Below are positions 57,235 to 64,000 of a stretch of 64,000 nt of DNA, one piece after another (position 1 is the stretch's first letter; the number at the start of each line of letters is the position of its first letter). The stretch lies in NCBI GenBank assembly GCA_015075165.1, contig JABTUY010000003.1:62001-126000 (forward strand), written 5' to 3'. The DNA comes from Ideonella sp. (GTDB taxonomy: Bacteria > Pseudomonadota > Gammaproteobacteria > Burkholderiales > Burkholderiaceae_C). Both the position numbers and the translations under genes were made by a program. The notes beneath the pieces are model-generated. The model saw only the letters and a program-made list of their open reading frames with translations, had not been told where the DNA came from and did not search any database.

Positions 57235-58374
57235 ATGCTGAAGACCTTGTTCGGTGACCTCGGGCCACGAGCTGCTGCCGGCGACGGCTATGCGCCGACC
57301 GAAGTGGCATTCGCTGCCACGGCCGTGCTCGAAGAAGGTGTGCCCGCGGCGCTGCCGCGAGAGAGCGACCCCAACGTAGTCGACGTGTTCGTCGCCGGCT
57401 CGCCGGCGCAGTCGATTCGCGAGCACTTCACCACCAGCCGCGCCGACCTAGGCAGCGCGCCGTCGATGATCACGCTGCTCGACCCGTCGAGGCTGTGGGC
57501 GCCGGCAGTGGTGAAGGCGCTGTCCGACGCCACCGGCCAGCCGGTGGAGAAGCTGCCCCTGCGCGAGCGCACCACGCTGCGCACGCTGGCGGTGATCGAG
57601 CGCACCGCGGTGCCGCGCCGCGCCGCGGGGCCCTTGAAGGTGTATCACGCCGACGTACGGGCCGCTGGGCTCGAGCACGACGAGATCGTCAATGCGCTGG
57701 CTGAGCGTTCGCAGATGACCGCGGTGATCGTCGGCGCGCTGCAACCACACGCGCTCGACGCGCTGCTGCGCTCGCTGCTGATGGCCACACAGCAGCCCGA
57801 TTGGCACTGCCCATGGCTGGTGTTTCTGCTGCCGCCGAACTCCGGCGCGCTGCGCCATCGCATCCTGTGCCAGGCGTGGCCGGCACCGGTGCGCGCGACC
57901 GCGCTGGCCGAGCCGTTGAACGGCACCTCGGCGGTGTGGAACACCGTGCTGTCGGCCTGGGAGGCGTGCGCCAATGCGCCCACCTTCTCGGCCAGGCAGA
58001 CCAATGTGCTCGACGAGTCGAGTGTCACCAAGGCACTGTTCGGCCTGGTGCGCACCGAAGGCGTCATCGCCTGTGGCGTGGTCGACCTCGGCAGTGGCGA
58101 GTTGCTGGCGCACGACAGCCGCCGCAGCCTCACGGTCGACCTCGCTGCACGAGCACGCCGTCTGAGCGCGGCACGGCGCGTGTTCAGCACAGCTGGCGCC
58201 CCGGCGCACGACTGCGAGGAAATGCTGATCACACAAGGCGGCCGCATCGAGATGCTGCGCGCCGCCGGGCCGGCACCGCAGCGCTTGGGCCTGATGTTGA
58301 TGCTCGACCGCCGACTCGCCAACGTGCCGCTGGTGCGCTTCAAAGCGCTGCAGGCCGAGAAGCAGTTGCACTGA
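57235..58374 (+). CDS. Uncharacterised protein, first of tandem paralogs (Roadblock/LC7-like C terminus)
   Basis: A 379-aa soluble protein of unknown function. AGGGAG precedes ATG 57235. A central region (about 80-240) contains VIVGALQPHALDALLRSLL and PWLVFLLPPNSGALRHRI that align with the same segments of the next gene; the C-terminal 110 residues (GVIACGVVDLGSGELLAHDS onwards) resemble a Roadblock/LC7 fold seen in GTPase-regulating proteins. No membrane helix, signal or catalytic motif. It is followed after 200 bases by its paralog. Confidence 0.7.
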   Translation: MLKTLFGDLGPRAAAGDGYAPTEVAFAATAVLEEGVPAALPRESDPNVVDVFVAGSPAQSIREHFTTSRADLGSAPSMITLLDPSRLWAPAVVKALSDATGQPVEKLPLRERTTLRTLAVIERTAVPRRAAGPLKVYHADVRAAGLEHDEIVNALAERSQMTAVIVGALQPHALDALLRSLLMATQQPDWHCPWLVFLLPPNSGALRHRILCQAWPAPVRATALAEPLNGTSAVWNTVLSAWEACANAPTFSARQTNVLDESSVTKALFGLVRTEGVIACGVVDLGSGELLAHDSRRSLTVDLAARARRLSAARRVFSTAGAPAHDCEEMLITQGGRIEMLRAAGPAPQRLGLMLMLDRRLANVPLVRFKALQAEKQLH

Positions 58375-58574
58375 CGGCCGCACCGGCCCGCCGCCGCGCG
58401 GTGAACGCGACGGCGACGTTTGCGCAATCGTTGTCGTCGGCCCTCGACCCGCGCGGCGACCCACCGGTCCAGCGCGGCCGCCGTGCGGAAATGCCGCGGC
58501 GCCGGACGGGTGGCGCCTACACTGCGGGAATTCCGCGGCCGGCCGCTCGATGGCCTGGCTTGGGGGGACCACCG

Positions 58575-59852
58575 ATGGCCAAGCCGATTCACGAGATGTC
58601 GCAGTGGGACGCGTCGATTCACAACTCGCGCGTGCCCGAAGCGTGGCAGGCGACGCGTGCGCAGACGCAGGCCACGCAGATTCTCGACGACCAGGAGGAA
58701 TACCTGGCGCCGGAGCGACGCGAGATCGGTCGGCGCATCGGCGACCAGACCCACGAAATGTTCGTGGTCTGCGACCCCGCCGAGGCGGTGCAGCAGCAGT
58801 TTCAGCAATGGGCCTGCGACTTCATCGCCATCCACGACATCGCCACCGATTCGTCGCCGCGCATCCTGGCCGGCTTGGCGGCGGCCACGCAGCGCAAGGT
58901 GCAGCACCTGGTCATCCGCCGGCAGGGCCATGGCATGGCGCTGGCGACGATGGAGTTCGCCGAACTGCCGGGCGCCAACGGCCAGGCGTTGCGCGTGTAC
59001 TCCACCCGCGTCGATGCCGATACGCGGCAGCGTGCCGAGTTGGCGCGCGTGCTGCTGGCCTACAGCCGGCTCGGCGTCGTGATGGTCGGCAGCCTGCCGC
59101 CGCATGCGCTCGAAGGCGCGCTGCAGCCACTGCGCGACGGCATCGCGCGCGGCCCCTGGCCCGGGCGAAACCTGTTGTTCGTGCCGTTGTCGCCACCGGG
59201 CTCGCTGCACCAGCAGGTATCGCAGCTCGGCGGTCGCACCGGCGTGCAGGTGTCGATCGCGCCCCAGGCGGTCAAACCCTCCGATGCGTGGACCGCGATC
59301 AGCACCGCCTGGAACCGCGTGCGTGGTGAGGCTGGCGCGGCGGCGTCACCTACCGTGCCGCCGGCCGCCGCGCCGACGCGCGACCCGATCGCCTACCCGG
59401 CGCCGGTGCGGACCGCGGCTGCGGCCCCTGCCCCGCTGCCGATGCAGCCGATGCCGCCGACGCGCCCGAGCGCCGCGCCGGTCGACCACGGCAACCCGTG
59501 GCAGACCTATGTGAAGCAGTGCATCGAGATCACCGGCATGATCAGCTGCTGCGTGTTCGAGCTGTCGACGCAGCGCACGCTGGCGCACGCCGGCTCGCGG
59601 CCCGGCCCGGCTTCGCTGGCCACCCAGGGCGCGGCGCTGCACGAGGCCGCCAACTCGGCGGCCAAGGCCATGGGCCTGCCGATCGGCCCGCCCGACATCT
59701 CGGTCACGCTGAGCGGCCACCACCTGGTGCTGCGCGCGATCCCGGGCCACCCGGGGGTGGCCTTGCACGCGGTGCTCGACAGCCACGCTGCCAACCCGAT
59801 GCTGGTGCGCGTGAAGCTGCAGCGGCTCGAGCAGGATCGGACGCCGGCCTGA
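58575..59852 (+). CDS. Uncharacterised protein, second of tandem paralogs (Roadblock/LC7-like C terminus)
   Basis: A 425-aa soluble protein, homologous to the gene before it. VMVGSLPPHALEGALQPL and NLLFVPLSPPGSLHQQV correspond to VIVGALQPHALDALLRSL and WLVFLLPPNSGALRHRI of the first copy. A Pro/Ala-rich linker (about 255-310) separates the first domain from the C-terminal Roadblock/LC7-like domain (TGMISCCVFELSTQRTLAHA onwards). Start at ATG 58575. Function unknown; regulatory scaffold is an inference from the fold. 256 bases then lead to the E1 alpha gene. Confidence 0.7.
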   Translation: MAKPIHEMSQWDASIHNSRVPEAWQATRAQTQATQILDDQEEYLAPERREIGRRIGDQTHEMFVVCDPAEAVQQQFQQWACDFIAIHDIATDSSPRILAGLAAATQRKVQHLVIRRQGHGMALATMEFAELPGANGQALRVYSTRVDADTRQRAELARVLLAYSRLGVVMVGSLPPHALEGALQPLRDGIARGPWPGRNLLFVPLSPPGSLHQQVSQLGGRTGVQVSIAPQAVKPSDAWTAISTAWNRVRGEAGAAASPTVPPAAAPTRDPIAYPAPVRTAAAAPAPLPMQPMPPTRPSAAPVDHGNPWQTYVKQCIEITGMISCCVFELSTQRTLAHAGSRPGPASLATQGAALHEAANSAAKAMGLPIGPPDISVTLSGHHLVLRAIPGHPGVALHAVLDSHAANPMLVRVKLQRLEQDRTPA

Positions 59853-60108
59853 GGGCGGCGCGGCGCTGGTCCAACGCACCGTCGGCGCGACGCGCCGGCC
59901 ACATCGGCGCGGACGAATCGGCGGTGGACGTCGCCCCGGCGTCCCGGCGTTCCGGCGACGAACAAAGCGCCGGTGGTGATCGGGCTCAATCCGCCGCGCA
60001 ATCGGCACCACGCCGCACCTGCGAGGCATATCGTGGCGGCTGCCCGGCCTCGACCTGCACGAGGCACCAAGAGGGGCGTCACCGTCCGATGACTAAAAGG
60101 AGACGCAC

Positions 60109-61122
60109 ATGCAAGCCAGCAAGGAACAGCTGTTGTGGATGTTCGAGACGATGGTCGCGATCCGCCACTACGAGGAGACGATGGTCAACGTTTACCTCGA
60201 AGGCAAACTGCCGCCGCACATCCAGAAGGGCCTCGCCTTCGACATCGGCTCGGGGCCGGTGCCCGGCGAGATGCACCTGGCTGCCGGCCAGGAGCCGGTG
60301 GCCGTCGGCGTGTGCGCCCACCTGAAGAAGGAGGACACCGTCGTCGGCACGCACCGGCCGCACCACTTCGCGATCGCCAAGGGGGTGCCGCTCGACAAGA
60401 TGACCGCCGAGATCTTCGGCAAGGCCACCGGCCTGGCCAAGGGCAAGGGCGGTCACATGCACCTGTTCGACCCCGAGCATCGCTTCAGCTGCAGCGGCAT
60501 CATCGGCGCCAGTCTGCCGCCGGCATGTGGGGCCGCGCTCGCGGCGCGAAAGCAGGGCAAGGACTGGGTCGCCGTCGCCTTCTTCGGTGAAGGCGCGGCC
60601 AACCAGGGTTCGTTCCACGAATCGCTGAACCTCGCCGCGCTGTGGAAACTGCCGGTGGTCTTCGTTTGCGAGGACAACAAGTGGGCGATCTCCGTGCCCA
60701 AGACGGCGGCGACGTCGATCGAGCGGGTGGCAGACCGCGCGTCGGCATACGGCATGCCGGGCATCCACGTCGAGAACAACGATGCCGTCGAGGTGTTCGA
60801 GTCGGTCGGCCCAGCCGTCGCGAGAGCCCGACGCGGCGAGGGCCCGAGCCTGATCGAAGTGAAGACCGACCGCTACCTCGGCCACTTCCAGGGCGACCCC
60901 GAGGCCTATCGTCCGAAGAACGAGGTGGGCACGCTGCGCAAGAGCGACCCGATTCCGAAGCTCGCGAGCCTGATGAAGCAACGGGGCCTGCTGAACGATG
61001 TCGACGAAGCCAGCCTGGCCGCGCGAGCGAGGCAGCGTGTGGCCGATGCCTACGACTTCGCCCGCAGAAGCCCGTACCCGGCTGCGCACGAGGCACTGGC
61101 CGACGTGTTCGTCTCCGACTGA
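60109..61122 (+). CDS. 2-oxoacid (acetoin-type) dehydrogenase E1 component, alpha subunit
   Basis: ThDP-dependent alpha subunit, 337 aa. AAGG-rich site AAAAGGAGA seven bases before ATG 60109. GEMHLAAGQEPVAVGV and GTHRPHHFAIAKG are typical of the acetoin/pyruvate dehydrogenase E1 alpha. The ThDP motif begins FFGEGAANQGSFHESLN and ends in FVCEDNKWAIS. LIEVKTDRYLGHFQGDPE also fits AcoA-type. It forms a heterotetramer with the beta subunit at 61139. Substrate (pyruvate, acetoin or branched oxoacid) not resolved. Confidence 0.93.
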   Translation: MQASKEQLLWMFETMVAIRHYEETMVNVYLEGKLPPHIQKGLAFDIGSGPVPGEMHLAAGQEPVAVGVCAHLKKEDTVVGTHRPHHFAIAKGVPLDKMTAEIFGKATGLAKGKGGHMHLFDPEHRFSCSGIIGASLPPACGAALAARKQGKDWVAVAFFGEGAANQGSFHESLNLAALWKLPVVFVCEDNKWAISVPKTAATSIERVADRASAYGMPGIHVENNDAVEVFESVGPAVARARRGEGPSLIEVKTDRYLGHFQGDPEAYRPKNEVGTLRKSDPIPKLASLMKQRGLLNDVDEASLAARARQRVADAYDFARRSPYPAAHEALADVFVSD

Positions 61123-61138
61123 ACCCGAGGAGAACACC

Positions 61139-62179
61139 ATGAGCAAGACCCGTAACCTCACGATGGCCCAGGCGATCGCAGAAGCAATCGGCCAGGAGAT
61201 GGCACGCGACCCCAGCGTCTTCCTGATGGGCGAGGACGTCGGCACCTACGGTGGCATCTTCGGCGCCACCGGTGGCCTGTTGGAGCGATTCGGCAAGGAC
61301 CGGATCATGGACACGCCGATCTCCGAGACCGCCTTCATCGGCGCCGCCACCGGCGCCGCGGCGGCCGGAATGCGCCCGATCGCCGAGCTGATGTTCGTCG
61401 ACTTCTTCGGCGTCTGCATGGACCAGATCTACAACCACCTGGCCAAGAACACCTACATGGCCGGCGGGCACATCAAATTGCCGGTGGTGCTGACCACGGC
61501 GATCGGCGGCGGCTACAACGACGCCGCGCAGCACTCACAGTGCCTGTATGCGACCTTCGCGCACATGCCCGGGCTGAAGGTGGTGGTGCCGTCCACGGCC
61601 TACGACGCCAAGGGCCTGATGACCCAGGCGATCCGTGACGACAACCCGGTGCTGTTCATGTACCACAAGGGCATCATGGGCCTGCCGTGGATGGCCTATT
61701 TCGAAGGCAGCACCGGCGACGTGCCCGAAGCGTCCTACACGCTGCCGTTCGGCCATGCCAAGGTCGCACGCGAAGGCGAGGACCTGACGATCGTGACGAT
61801 CAGCCAGATGGTGCACAAGGCACTGCTGGCGGCCGACGAGCTGGCCAAGGCCGGCATCGGCGTCGAGGTGATCGACCTGCGTACACTGGTGCCGCTGGAC
61901 CGCGAGGCGGTACTGAAATCCGTGACCAAGACCGGGCGCCTGATCGTCGCCGACGAGGATTACCTCGGCTTCGGCCTGACCGGCGAGATCTCGGCGATCG
62001 TCGCGGAGAACCTCGACGTGTTGCGGCTCAAGGCACCGGTCAGGCGTCTGGCGGTGCCGAACGTGCCCATCCCGTATAGCCGGCCGCTCGAGCAGTTCGT
62101 GATCCCGCAGGTCACCGGTATCGTCGACGCGGCACAAAAGCTGATGTCCGCGCGGCTGGCCGGGGCGACTCTGGCATGA
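61139..62179 (+). CDS. 2-oxoacid (acetoin-type) dehydrogenase E1 component, beta subunit
   Basis: A 346-aa transketolase-like beta subunit. GAGGAG seven bases before ATG 61139. LMGEDVGTYGGIFGATGGL, DTPISETAFIGAATGAAAAG and ELMFVDFFGVCMDQIYNH fit E1 beta of the acetoin/pyruvate class; GFGLTGEISAIVAEN and VPIPYSRPLEQFVIPQ are later landmarks. Its stop overlaps the lipoyl gene by four bases (ATGA). No E2 or E3 gene is found nearby. Confidence 0.95.
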   Translation: MSKTRNLTMAQAIAEAIGQEMARDPSVFLMGEDVGTYGGIFGATGGLLERFGKDRIMDTPISETAFIGAATGAAAAGMRPIAELMFVDFFGVCMDQIYNHLAKNTYMAGGHIKLPVVLTTAIGGGYNDAAQHSQCLYATFAHMPGLKVVVPSTAYDAKGLMTQAIRDDNPVLFMYHKGIMGLPWMAYFEGSTGDVPEASYTLPFGHAKVAREGEDLTIVTISQMVHKALLAADELAKAGIGVEVIDLRTLVPLDREAVLKSVTKTGRLIVADEDYLGFGLTGEISAIVAENLDVLRLKAPVRRLAVPNVPIPYSRPLEQFVIPQVTGIVDAAQKLMSARLAGATLA

Positions 62180-62430
62180 GCCTGGAGGTCCAGTTGCCCG
62201 ACAGCGCGTGGGAGGGTGTCGACGTCGGGGTCGAAGCCCTGCTCGACCAATGGCTGGTTGCTGCCGGTGATACCGTGCCCGCCGACCAGCCGCTGGCCAA
62301 GGTGGTGCTCGTGAAGGCCACCGTCGACGTTGCGGCGCCGGTGGCCGGGCGCGTCGAGTCGCTGCGCGTCGCAATGGGCGATACCTTCAAGCGCGGCGAG
62401 GCCATCGCAACGCTCGCGGAGGCAACGTAG
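62176..62430 (+). CDS. Stand-alone lipoyl domain protein
   Basis: An 84-aa protein that is only a biotinyl/lipoyl domain. ALLDQWLVAAGDTVPADQPL, then the lipoylation Lys in VVLVKATVDVAAP at about residue 47, then GRVESLRVAMGDTFKRGEAI. It overlaps the E1 beta stop, so it is translationally coupled. It lacks the peripheral-subunit-binding and catalytic domains of E2, so it resembles a free swinging arm. The following lipoate-ligase-like gene could attach its cofactor. Confidence 0.88.
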   Translation: MSLEVQLPDSAWEGVDVGVEALLDQWLVAAGDTVPADQPLAKVVLVKATVDVAAPVAGRVESLRVAMGDTFKRGEAIATLAEAT

Positions 62431-62525
62431 GCAGCGCGGCGCGAGAGCAAGCATGGAACGCGCGCGCGCTGGCCGCCGCCGCGCGCACGCCGCGCCACCG
62501 TGTCTGGAGCTACCGCATCCCTGCG

Positions 62526-63119
62526 GTGATACTCGGCTGCGCGCAACGCGCCTGGCACGACGATGTGCAGCGCCGGCTCGGTACGCGTGTCGAGGTGCTG
62601 CTGCGCGAATCCGGCGGCGGCACGGTGCTCGTGGGGCCGTGGCTGGTCGGCACCTCGGTCGTGGTGCCGCACGACCACCCATGGGTGCGCACGGGGGTCG
62701 TGGCGAGCTATCGCCACTTGGCCGATCTGCATGTCGATGCGCTCACCGCGCTCGGGGTTGACGGTCGCGCGATGCGGCCTGAAGAGGTGGCCGCTGCCAA
62801 CAACGCCGCCCCAGTCGTGCGTTGGGCCTGCTTCGGCAGTCTGTCGCCATGGGAAGTCGTCGACGCCGGTGGCCGCAAGATCGTCGGGCTGGCGCAGCGG
62901 CGTCGGCGTGACGCTGTGCTGCTGGTGGCTGGCACGCTGGTCGACGAGCCCGACTGGGCGCTGCTGTGCGATGCCGTCGGCCGCCCGCAGGACGTGGCCT
63001 CGCTGCACGAACGCACCGCATCGTGTGCACGATTGGCCGACGCGCCGGTCACCGCAGCACAGCTCGCAGCGGCGATCGAGCGGCGACTGACACAGGCTCT
63101 GCAGCCGAGCGCCGGCTGA
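62526..63119 (+). CDS. Lipoate-protein ligase A-like protein (start uncertain)
   Basis: A member of the LplA/LipB/BPL fold: LLRESGGGTVLVGPW is the lipoyl-AMP-binding RxxGGG motif and GRKIVGLAQRRRRDAVLL contains the conserved Lys. The listed GTG 62526 gives 197 aa, but family-like sequence continues upstream in frame (about 62433-62525; AWNARALAAAARTP and HRVWSYRIPAVILG), with no ATG, GTG or TTG available there. A rare CTG or ATC start, or a frameshift from the lipoyl gene, is possible. It probably lipoylates the small domain encoded just before it. Confidence 0.75.
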   Translation: MILGCAQRAWHDDVQRRLGTRVEVLLRESGGGTVLVGPWLVGTSVVVPHDHPWVRTGVVASYRHLADLHVDALTALGVDGRAMRPEEVAAANNAAPVVRWACFGSLSPWEVVDAGGRKIVGLAQRRRRDAVLLVAGTLVDEPDWALLCDAVGRPQDVASLHERTASCARLADAPVTAAQLAAAIERRLTQALQPSAG

Positions 63120-63144
63120 CACAGGCTTTGCAACCGAGCGCCGG
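63087..63144. repeat. 29-base tandem duplication spanning the stop of the lipoate-ligase-like gene
   Basis: A 29-base unit beginning CTGACACAGGCT at 63087 is repeated at 63116 with two changes. The stop codon TGA of the gene lies at the junction (63117-63119). The second copy is non-coding as annotated. Confidence 0.85.
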
Positions 63145-63157
63145 CTGGTCGGCATTC

Positions 63158-63186
63158 GAGGGTCCGCCGGATCGGGCGGAGCCCCC

Positions 63187-63188
<2 letters not shown>
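63158..63188. terminator. Hairpin between the ligase-like gene and clpB
   Basis: GAGGG-TCCGCC (63158-63168) pairs with GGCGGA (63175-63180) and CCCTC (63184-63188). It reaches into the clpB stop. It has no T-run, so if it terminates transcription it would be a weak or Rho-assisted signal for the two convergent genes. Confidence 0.4.

Positions 63189-64000
<812 letters not shown>

Noticed and set aside
62330-62761. Overlapping plus-strand frame with ATG at 62453
   Set aside because: The frame reads Arg/Ala-rich sequence and conflicts with the lipoyl and ligase-like frames, both of which show real motifs.

Overview
The window is very GC-rich, almost completely coding, and bacterial. The order rimP-nusA-infB-rbfA-truB-typA, the ClpB, NusA and FabI sequences, split hldA/hldC genes, DusA, a Bug-type (TctC) binding protein and a complete protocatechuate 4,5-cleavage operon all fit a betaproteobacterium of the order Burkholderiales. 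The Rubrivivax/Leptothrix/Methylibium side looks most likely. This placement is inferred from protein motifs and gene order; no 16S gene is present.

Layout. 1-10964 is core information processing: the tail of an Orn/Lys/Arg decarboxylase, fabI on the opposite strand, then the rimP-nusA-infB operon with a recognisable promoter and leader hairpin, followed by rbfA, truB and typA. 11095-16794 carries a DMT-type permease and a full ADP-heptose locus for LPS inner core (GT9 glycosyltransferase, hldA, hldD, gmhA inverted, hldC, gmhB). 16846-25279 holds a lipase-like hydrolase, an FNR-family regulator, a hybrid sensor kinase with its OmpR-type regulator, and an unusual overlapping trio (membrane patatin, membrane protein, SGNH-like hydrolase). 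25352-32018 holds dusA, an EamA permease, a GATase, isocitrate lyase behind an AT-rich control region, an iron alcohol dehydrogenase and a thioesterase-acetyltransferase fusion. 32178-40255 holds ygfZ, the mltG-tmk-holB-pilZ-tatD chain, an ankyrin protein, a small unknown, and a DOMON/DUF1343 pair.

40317-56874 is catabolic. An MFS permease, a BKACE (DUF849) enzyme, a carboxymuconolactone decarboxylase-like protein and a divergent AraC regulator form one module. A long leftward operon then encodes every step from protocatechuate to pyruvate plus oxaloacetate: ligAB, ligC, ligI, ligJ and ligK. With it are a DUF1932 dehydrogenase, an aldo/keto reductase, a second ligAB pair, a LysR regulator and a Bug-type binding protein. 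After tRNA-Pro(UGG) come an RraA-like protein and an acetolactate-synthase-like ThDP enzyme.

57235-63119 runs rightward. Two uncharacterised, clearly homologous two-domain proteins lie in tandem, followed by a 2-oxoacid dehydrogenase E1 alpha/beta pair, a free-standing lipoyl domain and a lipoate-ligase-like protein. No E2 catalytic domain or E3 is visible. The window ends inside clpB.

The strongest candidates for something little described are the tandem paralogs at 57235-59852, the minimal lipoyl system at 60109-63119 and the patatin/SGNH trio at 21544-25279. No CRISPR array, insertion sequence, prophage or rRNA gene is visible.
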